Below, piece after piece: positions 52,730-60,068 of a DNA stretch of 64,000 nt (the first letter of the stretch is position 1; each line of letters begins with the position of its first letter). A model generated the notes under the pieces. That model ran no database searches. It saw only the letters and a list, made by a program, of their open reading frames with translations, and was not told the DNA's origin. The stretch covers positions 62,001 through 126,000 of the forward strand of contig NZ_JAAIMM010000007.1 in NCBI RefSeq assembly GCF_013300725.1, written 5' to 3'. The translations under genes and the position numbers were made by a program. The DNA comes from Allocoprococcus comes (GTDB lineage Bacteria > Bacillota > Clostridia > Lachnospirales > Lachnospiraceae).

Positions 52730-53264
52730 AATTCCGATTGAGATTTCACCTGTTTTAGGGAATTTAATAACTGTTATATTTTGTTATTAAATTCTCTGCA
52801 AACCCTTGAAAACACTGGATTTATCGCAGGTGAGCTTTCCCTTATTGTTTCCCTTGTGTTATATCGTCCCGTCAGCGTTTACGAACTCTGATAAGGGCAA
52901 ATACAAGGGCAAGAAAAATCTATAAAACAGTATAACACAAAATAAAAGTGACATGGTGAACTGATTGAAATGCTTCTGATTTTTGTAACAAATGACTGAT
53001 TGAATGATAAGGAGATTCTATACGATGAGAACAATATTTGCAGAATACAATCCACACAGAAACAGCATTGATATTTATACTTCTGCTGGTTATATGCTCC
53101 GCATTGACTGTTGGGAAGCCGAAAAGGATTTAAAAACCACACCCGGATCAGACTGTGCATTGAACGCACTTGCCATTGATAAACCGCTTGAATATGCAAA
53201 ATTATATCTTGATGAAACAATGCAGATATGGGTAGATGCAGAAGATTCATTAGAACTATGGTGA
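52730..53264. repeat. Long inverted repeat, right copy
   Basis: Inverse of 17691-18219, about 90 percent identical by eye. Here the noncoding part (52730-53024) lies left of the gene. The AT-rich dyad is TTTAATAAC/GTTATTAAA at 52762-52790. Confidence 0.85.
53025..53264 (+). CDS. Short mobile-element protein, copy B (DUF6061-like)
   Basis: 79 residues, MRTIFAEYNPHRNSIDIY at the start and WVDAEDSLELW at the end; near-identical to the gene at 17691-17927. AAGGAG is 10 nt before the ATG. Its place upstream of an Orf21-type gene ties the family to Tn916-type elements. The following 220 bp to 53487 hold only a GGGCTGG/CCAGCCC hairpin (53373-53393) that may be its terminator. Confidence 0.75.
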   Translation: MRTIFAEYNPHRNSIDIYTSAGYMLRIDCWEAEKDLKTTPGSDCALNALAIDKPLEYAKLYLDETMQIWVDAEDSLELW

Positions 53265-53487
53265 TTTTTTCAACAGCACTAAGGTTACTTTTTCCCAATC
53301 TCATTTATTGAGAATCGTCTTTTTACCGTGCATATATATTCAATATCTTTTTATCTATTATAATGAAATCAAGGGCTGGTCTAATGCCAGCCCTACAAAA
53401 ATGAAAATTCACATAGAAAATAAATTTACAATTTTTCCGATATAAACCTGTTATCAACAAATACAAACATAATTTATATTATCGTAT

Positions 53488-53871
53488 CTATTGATATGAT
53501 ATGTATTTCAAAGAGTTACCAGAAGTTTTTGAAAACTTTTCCCTTGTGATATTATCTAAAGCTCCTAATTTTATACTTTTCCCATGATGGAGCAGCTTAT
53601 TTGACCGTATCTTTAATAGCTGTATTTTTGTAATTAGATGTAACACCACCGGATTTTCATCCGTTGAATCATCCGCATATTTAAGACAATAAGAAAGACC
53701 GGTGCCATTACCTCCTGTCCACAACATATTATCTGTTGTGAATATCTGATATACCTTCGGTGTTTCTGCCGTATAAAATGTCTTTTCCCCAGATGCAGGC
53801 GTTTTCATATTATTGCCTTTTTGTTGGCGGTACATTGAAGATACCGTATTTAGACCAGAACCAATGTGCAT
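53488..53871 (-). CDS. Protein of unknown function (127 residues)
   Basis: Last of three consecutive minus-strand genes. Starts MHIGSGLNTVSSMYRQQKG with GGAGGAAC upstream. It contains VYQIFTTDNMLWTGGNGTG and later VVLHLITKIQLLKIR. No membrane helix, signal or motif known to me. Base composition is similar to the two genes to its right, with which it probably forms one unit. Confidence 0.6.
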   Translation of the reverse strand: MHIGSGLNTVSSMYRQQKGNNMKTPASGEKTFYTAETPKVYQIFTTDNMLWTGGNGTGLSYCLKYADDSTDENPVVLHLITKIQLLKIRSNKLLHHGKSIKLGALDNITREKFSKTSGNSLKYISYQ

Positions 53872-53892
53872 ACTTCTGTTCCTCCAATCATT

Positions 53893-54189
53893 TTATCTGA
53901 ATTGTAAATGTACTGCTTCTCTGACTGTTTTCAGTGTCCTTGAAATAGTGTCAAAAAGAGGTGCTATGCCTGGCTTAACTACCGTATGTTTTGCACGGTC
54001 TTTTACATCATGCACTCCAAATCCGTAACACATATTTCTGCCCTCTGCGGAAAAATTCACGGTATCTCTGTCTTTATGTACATTTGAACTGCTTTTTTCT
54101 GCATTTATGTGTTCCCGCATTTCAGAATTTATTTTATATCCATCATACTGAAACGCCTTACTCTGCCTACTGTAAACTTCCAACGACAT
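53893..54189 (-). CDS. Protein of unknown function (98 residues)
   Basis: Starts MSLEVYSRQSKAFQYDGY after GGAGGACACGG; GFGVHDVKDRAKHTVVKP in the second half. It lies 13 nt after the neighbour to the right and 21 nt before the next, so the three are an operon. The family is not recognised; the pattern of a short N-terminal peptide and a conserved end resembles secreted or toxin-related small proteins, but this is only impression. Confidence 0.55.
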   Translation of the reverse strand: MSLEVYSRQSKAFQYDGYKINSEMREHINAEKSSSNVHKDRDTVNFSAEGRNMCYGFGVHDVKDRAKHTVVKPGIAPLFDTISRTLKTVREAVHLQFR

Positions 54190-54202
54190 ATCCGTGTCCT
54201 CC

Positions 54203-54805
54203 TCAGATTTTCGTATCTAATGTAGATAATAAATCTACATTATCGTATTCCGCTTGAGTATATGCTCTTACCACTGAACTACTGTTTTCTGACATTTCAC
54301 TAATATACTCATCTCTATCTTTGCGTTTCTCACGCAATTCTTCCAAATATTCTTCATCTCTTTTTCGTTTCTCACGCATTTTCTCTAAGTATTCTTCTTG
54401 CTCACGTTTTTTGTCCCGTCTACTTTTTGCTGCTTTTTGTTGATTTTGTGTACTCAATACATCTGAACTTTTATTTGACGAATTAGCTGTTCTCATACCA
54501 CCACATGAAGATTGCCGATTTCCATTAGCATCATATGTAACTGTCCTGCCTCCCAACTCTACACCGTCACGCTTTGCAAAAGAATATACTTGTGAATTTG
54601 CTGCAACCTCTCCGGATAAATTCCATTCTATTTCTTTTGCGAATTCCGGATCATTAGCCATTTTTTTCAAACAGTCATAAGAAAGATTTACGACCACTTT
54701 ATTGGAATTGCAAGGCACAACACCGCCGTTGGTATTAAAACTTATTTGCGGAAACTTTTTACATAATTTTTCATAATATTCTTCCACACTATTAGAATTG
54801 TGTTT
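54203..54805 (-). pseudogene. DUF6033-like protein missing its N-terminus
   Basis: About 200 residues from NSNSVEEYYEKLCKKFP to the end. A conserved core (VVVNLSYDCLKKMANDPEF, EIEWNL) is followed by a highly charged coiled coil of repeated EYLEKMREKRKRDE units. Upstream of about 54805 the frame runs backwards into the tail of an Orf8-type ICE gene, so the native start was lost at the mobile-element joint. An ATG at 54871 keeps the frame open but lies within the other gene. Confidence 0.6.
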
Positions 54806-54809
54806 TGTG

Positions 54810-55040
54810 TCACATAAGGGTGCGGGTAATAAGGCGCACTTGCAGCCTGTTACGCATTTCCTCGTCCACATAGGAATAGGTGTTGCCCGCGTCGTCTTTC
54901 AGCGTGCGGGTACAAAGTTTCGCTATGTAACCCTCGTAATGCTTCAAGATCGCGCACATGGCGGTTGTGTCGCCGTTTGCCGCTGCGGAAATGACAGGGA
55001 ACGGCAACAGATTTTCAGATTTCCTAACGGTATTCATCAT
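54810..55040 (-). CDS. Orf8-type HTH regulator of a conjugative transposon, 3' end cut
   Basis: 76 residues. The typical FPVISAAANGDTTAMCAILKH motif and YVDEEMRNRLQVRL match the small helix-turn-helix protein that follows the sigma factor gene in Tn916/Tn1549 elements. The ATG overlaps the sigma gene stop (GATGATGAATACC), with GGAGGG upstream. The last residues (TRTLM) differ from the usual end, because the element joint cuts here. Confidence 0.8.
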   Translation of the reverse strand: MMNTVRKSENLLPFPVISAAANGDTTAMCAILKHYEGYIAKLCTRTLKDDAGNTYSYVDEEMRNRLQVRLITRTLM

Positions 55041-55461
55041 CTGCTTTTCCCTCCAAATACTGTTTGATTTTCGCAAGCGCGGATTTCCTGTGCCGGAAAA
55101 CCGTCGTGCGTACAACATTCAGCAGTTCAGCAATTTCCGCGTCGCTCATGTCCAAGAAGTAGGACAAAAGGATAATGTCGCGTTTCCTTTCGGGCAAAGC
55201 GTTAAGGGCTTCGGCAAGCAGTTCATTTTTGACGAGTACATCAAAGCCGGACACTTGAAAACGGAAATAATCGCTTTTGTATTCGTCCGTTGTGAAAAGC
55301 TGCGCGAGTTCGCTTTCGCTCAAATCCGAAAAAGGTACTTCGCGTGCTGCGCGTTTCGCAAGAGTGCGGCGGTGGCTTTTCGCTTCGCCAACCAAAGTTT
55401 TCTTTGCTAATGCGTCGTACTGATGTTGTATTCTTTCCTTGTCGGAAGAAGATAGCTCCAT
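55024..55461 (-). CDS. ECF-like sigma factor of a conjugative transposon (Orf7-type)
   Basis: 145 residues. Region 4 HTH is clear: LPERKRDIILLSYFLDMSDA and IAELLNVVRTTVFRHRKS. The N-terminal region resembles the Tn916/Tn1549 Orf7 regulator that activates excision genes. Start at ATG 55461 after AAGGAGGTG; a GTG at 55470 overlaps that site. The xis and int genes it would control are absent here. Confidence 0.88.
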   Translation of the reverse strand: MELSSSDKERIQHQYDALAKKTLVGEAKSHRRTLAKRAAREVPFSDLSESELAQLFTTDEYKSDYFRFQVSGFDVLVKNELLAEALNALPERKRDIILLSYFLDMSDAEIAELLNVVRTTVFRHRKSALAKIKQYLEGKADDEYR

Positions 55462-55856
55462 AGAGTTCACCTCCTTCCCGCGTGGAGTAGAGGACGGGAG
55501 TTAAGGGCTTGTCCTCTCTGCCCCTTTCGCTCCGTACCCGTTCGGGAGATGGCTCTTGAGTGCGTTTTTCAGAAAAAAGTTGAAAAAAGCAAAATGCGCC
55601 CGTCCGCAAGACGCGGACGAGCGCAAAGGAAATGTAAGAAGTATTTAGATGTATTGACAGTTCATACTCATAGCCGGAATATCCCGCTTGCGGAGCATAG
55701 CTTTTTTTGACCGCAAAGCATTAGGCGGGTTACAGTAAATAAAAATGGACACGGCGATACCTCCCCGATACCGCCGTATCCTTAAAAAAGGGCGACTTTA
55801 ATACACTACCCGCAATCCATTCTATAATAGGGAACAGCGGCTTTTGCGCAATATTA
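55462..55856. other. ICE intergenic region with two strong hairpins
   Basis: About 390 bp without a gene. GCGC.CGTCCGC/GCGGACG.GCGC (55594-55624) and GGACACGGCGATACC/GATACCGCCGTATCC (55747-55781) form stems, both followed by T-rich DNA on the minus strand, so they can end or attenuate transcription toward the sigma gene. Confidence 0.55.
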
Positions 55857-55906
55857 AATAAAAAAGCCGATAACACATAGGTTTTTTGACCTAATGCGTT
55901 ATCGGC
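55857..55906 (-). terminator. Terminator of the Cfr/RlmN-like gene
   Basis: GCCGATAAC.CATAGGT (55866-55882) pairs with ACCTAATG.GTTATCGGC (55889-55906); on the minus strand a TTTTTTATTT tail follows. Confidence 0.85.
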
Positions 55907-55934
55907 TCTGCGTCTATGCGTCTGGCACTTTTAA

Positions 55935-56918
55935 TCATTTTTTTTTGAATTTATTATATGTGTTAGCTAACTGTCCACAAGCCGCGTTAATCTCTCTGCC
56001 ATGAGAAACTCTCATAGTAACTTCAAGTCCTGCTTGCTCTAATTGATGTTTGAATGCAACTATTTCCCGTTTCTGTGGTGCTTTAATTCTTGAATTGCTT
56101 GTTGGGTTGTATTGTAACACGTTAATCATAACTTTTTTGCCCCGAAACCATTTTGCAAGTTGTCTTACATCTGAGGGCCGGTCATTTATACCCGGTAAAA
56201 GCAAATACGCAAAGACAATTTTGCGATTATGCCTTTCAGAATAGGATAAGGCTTGCTTAACAACATCTTCAATAGCATATATGCGCATGTGAGGAATAAT
56301 ACGATTTCTTGCAGATTGTGTTGCTGCGTGTAAAGATATTGTCAACTGAATTTTAAGATGTTCCTCGCGCAATTTTTTTAATTGATCGACCGGACCAACT
56401 GTTGATATGGTAATGCCGTCGGTTGGAAAGTTGAGCCCATATCTATCTCGGAGAATATGGATTGCTTTTATCAAGTTGTCATAATTGAATAAAGGCTCTC
56501 CCATACCCATAAAAACGATACGGTTTACTTTTCGACGCAACAATATAATCTGTTGTACGATTTCTGACGATGTTAGATTACGAACAAAGCCATTTCGCCC
56601 GGACTCACAAAAAATACAACCAACAGGACAACCGACTTGTGTGCTCACGCAAACAGTTCCACCATCTCGCCGCTTGATAAAAACCGTTTCAATGTATTTG
56701 TTGTCTTTCAGTTCGTAAACATACTTTTCAGTATCACTGCTTTTGCAAATATTTTTTACCAACATTGATAGATTTTTTTTGCGTGGTAATTGCTTATATA
56801 ATTCTTCATATAAGGCTTTTGCTTCATTCTCGCCAATAACTTCCGACATTTCTTTGTAAGTAAATCCGTATGGATCATTCCGTACTTCCGCAGGCGTATA
56901 TTTAGGTAAACGTTTCAT
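55935..56918 (-). CDS. Cfr/RlmN-family radical SAM rRNA methylase
   Basis: 327 residues. Radical SAM cluster CPVGCIFC (Cys97, Cys101, Cys104), VFMGMGEPL at 134-143, and the two methyl-transfer Cys of the family: Cys90 (GTVCVSTQ) and Cys314 (AACGQL). RlmN methylates A2503 C2 of 23S rRNA; Cfr methylates C8 and gives resistance to phenicols, lincosamides, oxazolidinones, pleuromutilins and streptogramin A. The N-terminus is unlike housekeeping RlmN and the gene lies on an ICE behind an attenuator with a leader peptide, which supports a resistance role. C2 or C8 specificity cannot be read from the sequence. RBS AAAGGA. Confidence 0.85.
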   Translation of the reverse strand: MKRLPKYTPAEVRNDPYGFTYKEMSEVIGENEAKALYEELYKQLPRKKNLSMLVKNICKSSDTEKYVYELKDNKYIETVFIKRRDGGTVCVSTQVGCPVGCIFCESGRNGFVRNLTSSEIVQQIILLRRKVNRIVFMGMGEPLFNYDNLIKAIHILRDRYGLNFPTDGITISTVGPVDQLKKLREEHLKIQLTISLHAATQSARNRIIPHMRIYAIEDVVKQALSYSERHNRKIVFAYLLLPGINDRPSDVRQLAKWFRGKKVMINVLQYNPTSNSRIKAPQKREIVAFKHQLEQAGLEVTMRVSHGREINAACGQLANTYNKFKKK

Positions 56919-56934
56919 TTTTATATCCTTTCTT

Positions 56935-57120
56935 CTAAATAATAAAAGTTTGTTTTTCTGTATTTTTGATTACAATCTCTAATTTTTCTACATCAATGAT
57001 ATGCGTCAATTTGCATTTAGGGCAGAAAAGAGGAAAATCTTTTAATACAGTATTATGAAATACTTGAACTCTCGTCTTTCCGTTACAAATCGGACATTTT
57101 ATCCAATATTTTTTAAGCAT
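56935..57120 (-). CDS. Cys-rich KTR family zinc-ribbon protein
   Basis: 61 residues with CPICNGKTRVQV and FPLFCPKCKLTHII, a two-CxxC zinc ribbon. The same small protein accompanies tet(M)-type and other resistance genes in Tn916-type elements. It lies 16 nt before the Cfr/RlmN-like gene and directly after the attenuator terminator. Function unknown. Confidence 0.88.
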   Translation of the reverse strand: MLKKYWIKCPICNGKTRVQVFHNTVLKDFPLFCPKCKLTHIIDVEKLEIVIKNTEKQTFII

Positions 57121-57144
57121 TATATTTCACTCGTCCTTTTTACA

Positions 57145-57187
57145 CAAAAAAATGCAGGTCAATCCTCAACATGAGCATTGACCTGCA
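57145..57187 (-). terminator. Attenuator terminator 2 before the KTR gene
   Basis: TGCAGGTCAAT (57153-57163) and ATTGACCTGCA (57177-57187) form a perfect stem; an A-run at 57145-57152 gives eight T on the minus strand. The design is that of the tet(M) leader terminators. Confidence 0.85.
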
Positions 57188-57296
57188 TTTATAATGCACA
57201 GAGCAGTACAACAAAACTAAGGCATAGCTTGCACTATGTCTATACTATATCTATACGTCGTTAGTTTTTTGTATAGCATCCGCAAAATAAGCATGA

Positions 57297-57321
57297 CAAA
57301 AAAGCCCATGTTGAAAATGGG
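57297..57321 (-). terminator. Attenuator terminator 1 after the leader peptide
   Basis: CCCAT (57305-57309) pairs with ATGGG (57317-57321), with TTTTTT on the minus strand. The leader DNA between the two terminators (57190-57296) holds CTATAC/GTATAG and CATAG/CTATG stems that could act as antiterminators. Confidence 0.65.
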
Positions 57322-57341
57322 AAAATCCTTTTTTTCAATGC

Positions 57342-57368
57342 TTATCTAATACGCATGCTATGCAACAT
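57342..57368 (-). CDS. Leader peptide MLHSMRIR of the attenuator
   Basis: A nine-codon frame (ATG to TAA) directly behind AAGGAGGCGGCGTTT, a very strong ribosome site, and 20 nt before terminator 1. Such peptides in resistance leaders couple slow ribosomes to read-through of the terminators. Confidence 0.65.
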   Translation of the reverse strand: MLHSMRIR

Positions 57369-57518
57369 AAACGCCGCCTCCTTTTACATAAATTTTATTT
57401 TATCAGAAAATCAGTCTACTGTCAATACACAACAGGAAGTATTTAACCTAATGATATGAATTGTGTGGACATATCCAAAAAGAAAGGTGAACTGTAAAAT
57501 GTAACAGGGTGAATGAAA

Positions 57519-57875
57519 ATGGCAAAAAGACCCGTACCATTGTACGACTTTAAGGCTTTCGGGGCAGCTATAAAAGCCGCGAGAAATGAATACGGCGAGA
57601 GCCGCAAAAAGGTAAGCGACGAGTTATATATTTCCCCGCGCTACCTTGCGAATATCGAGAACAAGGGACAACAGCCGAGTTTACAGGTATTCTATGACCT
57701 TGTAACCCGGTATCATATTTCGGTAGATCAATTTTTCTTCCCGAACAGCAATGCGGAGAAATCCACCGGGCGGCGGCAGCTTGACGCGCTGCTGGACGGT
57801 ATGAGCGATAAAGGCATACGGATTGTAACCGCAACGGCAAGGGAGATAACAGAAGTCGAACAAGCAGAGGACTAA
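57519..57875 (+). CDS. XRE-family regulator of the ICE
   Basis: 118 residues. HTH: FGAAIKAARNEYGESRKKVS then DELYISPRYLANIENKGQQP, and a C-terminal dimer part ending AREITEVEQAED. The same protein precedes MobC and the relaxase in Tn1549-type elements. ATG 57519 (7 nt after AGGGTGA) is preferred to the ATG at 57513. It is divergent from the attenuated methylase unit. Confidence 0.88.
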   Translation: MAKRPVPLYDFKAFGAAIKAARNEYGESRKKVSDELYISPRYLANIENKGQQPSLQVFYDLVTRYHISVDQFFFPNSNAEKSTGRRQLDALLDGMSDKGIRIVTATAREITEVEQAED

Positions 57876-58074
57876 CCTCACAATATGGGAAGCAGGAGAT
57901 TGCAGCGCATAGGGGCTGCAATCTTTTTTTGCGCCAAATTAGAAAGAGAGTGCAACAAACGCTGCCTTTGAAACGGGATAAGGAGTAGATAGCAAGCACA
58001 GCAAACGAGTACCCGTTTGCGAAAAGTGCTTGTTGGGATAATCCCAAACCCTTATACCGAAAGGCGGTGCGGAA

Positions 58075-58404
58075 ATGGAAAACCGAAAGAGAAATATACA
58101 GATGAAGTTTTACGTTACGGAAGAAGAAAAGCGGCTGATCGACGAGAAGATGAAGCAGCTTCCCATAAAGCAGTATGGGGCATACTTCCGTAAAATGGCG
58201 ATAGACGGGTATATTCTTGTCGTTGACCGAAGCGACACAAAAGCATATATCCGGGAACTGCAAGCGGTGAGCCGGAACATCAACCAGATTGCAAAACGCG
58301 CCAATGCGACGGGGACGGTTTACAGGCAGGATATAGAGGACATTAAAAAGGCGGTGGACGAGATATGGCGGTTACAAAGACGCACCCTATTAAATCAACC
58401 TTAA
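58075..58404 (+). CDS. MobC-type mobilization accessory protein
   Basis: 109 residues. RKRNIQMKFYVTEEEKRLID is the ribbon-helix-helix start; YGAYFRKMAIDGYI and ELQAVSRNINQIAKRANATG are the MobC signature. It helps the relaxase at oriT. The 200 bp before it hold no further gene. The relaxase start overlaps its 3' end. Confidence 0.9.
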   Translation: MENRKRNIQMKFYVTEEEKRLIDEKMKQLPIKQYGAYFRKMAIDGYILVVDRSDTKAYIRELQAVSRNINQIAKRANATGTVYRQDIEDIKKAVDEIWRLQRRTLLNQP

Positions 58405-58478
58405 AGGCTGTTCGCAGTACAAACGGACGAGCCGCACGCAGAACTGCACGCAGCATTATATCCGAGAGGACGCATTAA
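58365..58478 (+). pseudogene. Relaxase remnant (first 15 codons)
   Basis: MAVTKTHPIKSTLKA is the characteristic start of Tn1549-type relaxases, overlapping the MobC gene as in intact elements. From about 58409 the DNA is that of a recombinase gene in another frame, and the relaxase frame runs on only to a TAA at 58476. Confidence 0.8.
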
Positions 58479-59047
58479 ACCAGTTGGTTTTGAAACAGCT
58501 TCAGCATTTCCTGTCCTATTTACAGCAGTTTGAGCGGGTATTTATCCGACGGCAGATAGACACCACCCTTGCGGAACGCCGATACGAACTGTCCGCAAAG
58601 CAGAAACAGATAGAAAAAGACGAAAAGCGGATGGATGAGCTTGACCGCCTGTTCCGCAAAATCTACGAGGACAATGTCAGCGGAAAACTGAATGACGAAC
58701 GCTTTTACAAGCTGTCAGACGGATATGAAGCGGAGCAGGGACAGTTAAAGCGTGAAATCGAAGCGTTGACCGCAGAGGTCAGCCAAGCCGATATGGAAGT
58801 GACCAATGTAGCAAAGCTGATAGCCGTCACGAAGAAATATACCCGCATTGACGAACTCACGCCCGAAATCCTAAACGCATTTGTGGATAAAATCGTAATC
58901 CATGAGCGTGAGAAAAAGGACGGGAAACGGACACAGCAAATCGACATTTACTATTCCTATGTCGGGATTGTGGATATTCCCACAGACGAGGAAATGCGGG
59001 AAATGGAGCGGGAATATATGCGGCGTACTACACGTCAAACCGCCTGA
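58409..59047 (+). pseudogene. Large serine recombinase remnant (C-terminal part)
   Basis: About 212 residues without a start. CSQYKRTSRTQNCTQHYI is the zinc-ribbon of TndX-type recombinases, then a coiled coil (AKQKQIEKDEKRMDEL) and the DUF4368 tail (FVDKIVIHEREKKDGKRTQQ, YSYVGIVDIP). The catalytic resolvase domain is missing; the joint lies next to the relaxase start, so one deletion removed everything between. Its 3' end is intact and marks the right end of the ICE remnant. Confidence 0.88.
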
Positions 59048-59703
59048 ATAAAGGCGAAAGCAGGAGTAAATCTGTACTCCTGCCGATACATATCTATTTT
59101 TATCCCTATCTGGTTTAACTCATTTACAAGAAAACTTAGATGTGCCCGCACGAATCCCATATCCTTGAATTCATTTTCCAGTTCATCCAGTTTTTTATAA
59201 ATCTGAAACGTACCTTTTTCAGTATAAAATACATTTTTGTGAAGTTCTGTTTCTATATAAATGATGTCATCTGCATAGAGTTTTATCGTTCCCTCCACAA
59301 AACGAAATTCGAGAATCCTACGGTTTTTATTAATTTCTGCTATCAAATCATCCATACATTCTTCTATAGTATCTGCAAGGTTATCTTTCAGCAGAAAACG
59401 GCTTGCTTTCACCTTATATCCATCCAGTGCGTAATTCATGTATGCCGTCACCAGCACAACCGGAAGTTTTGGATATTTTTCTTTAATCCTCATAGCTGTT
59501 TTCAGCCCATCCATCCCCTGCATATTGATGTCCAGAAATAATATCTGACACGCTTCCAAAGCTGATTGTTCTTCGCATAACTGTTCTCCAGAATCATATT
59601 CTGTAATAGCAAACTCATAATTCTTTTTTTCACCATAGTCTGACAGCAAATCTGATAGATTTTTTCTGTCATCTATCCTGTCATCACAAATAATAATGTT
59701 CAT
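59035..59703 (-). pseudogene. LytTR response regulator, C-terminus replaced by ICE DNA
   Basis: REC domain with phospho-Asp in ILFLDINMQGMDGLK and VVLVTAYMNYALDGYKVKAS; LytTR DNA-binding domain from about 130 (LYADDIIYIETELHKNVFY). At FVRAHLSFLVNE the native sequence ends and ICE-derived residues follow (MYRQEYRFTPAFAFIQAV), so the last LytTR strands, about 20 residues, are lost. ATG 59703 has AGGA 9 nt upstream. It is probably inactive in DNA binding. No histidine kinase is beside it. Confidence 0.8.
59060..59083. terminator. Hairpin at the ICE right end
   Basis: GCAGGAGTA and TACTCCTGC arms, perfect, 6-nt loop, 12 nt after the recombinase stop. No strong T tail. Confidence 0.55.
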
Positions 59704-59770
59704 ATTTTTCATTCCTGTCTTTGATTTCTCTCATACCTGTAAACCATACAAGTCTCACCTAGCACTCTTT

Positions 59771-59840
59771 ATTATATCAAACAAATCTTCCGCTCGATCA
59801 TTCTCCGCATCAAATGACTATTTTCCGCATAGAACGACTA
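59771..59840 (-). promoter_or_regulatory. LytTR operator (20-bp tandem repeat) and promoter of the response regulator
   Basis: Two units at 59801-59820 and 59821-59840 agree at 16 of 20 positions (core TCCGCAT..GACTA). The minus-strand -10 TATAAT is at 59776-59771, so the repeats adjoin the -35 region. Typical of LytTR activators. Confidence 0.7.
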
Positions 59841-59858
59841 TCTCCTATAGAAACGCAG

Positions 59859-60017
59859 AAGCATTGTATCTCAAACTCTTTGAAATACAATGCTTCCCTG
59901 CATTTTCTATATCGGCATGTTGATATTATTACTTTACTATCCTGCACACTCTCTGAGAGTGACTGTATCTATCAAAAAAGAAGCCAGCAGTTTATTCACG
60001 CACTGCTGACTTCTTAT
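59859..60017. terminator. Two hairpins in the 300-bp gap right of the response regulator
   Basis: GAAGCATTGTAT/ATACAATGCTTC around 59859-59896 and GAAG.CAGCAGT/ACTGCTG.CTTC at 59976-60017, the latter with T-rich DNA on the minus strand side. They lie between the DUF6040 gene end and the response-regulator promoter. Nothing else is visible in this gap. Confidence 0.6.
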
Positions 60018-60068
60018 AATACTACTCATTTTATTTACTTCGCTGCGTCTCAGACAATTTTTTTATTT

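Noticed and set aside
55241-55609. 122-codon minus ORF overlapping the sigma-factor gene
   Set aside because: Different frame from the well-supported sigma gene and Arg/Ser/Thr-rich; no ribosome site.
57145-57368. Possible tet(M) leader implying a tetracycline-resistance gene
   Set aside because: The leader design is tet-like but no ribosome-protection GTPase follows; the downstream genes are the KTR protein and the radical SAM methylase.
59801-59840. 20-bp tandem units considered as a CRISPR start or VNTR
   Set aside because: Only two units, no spacers; position at a LytTR gene promoter explains them.
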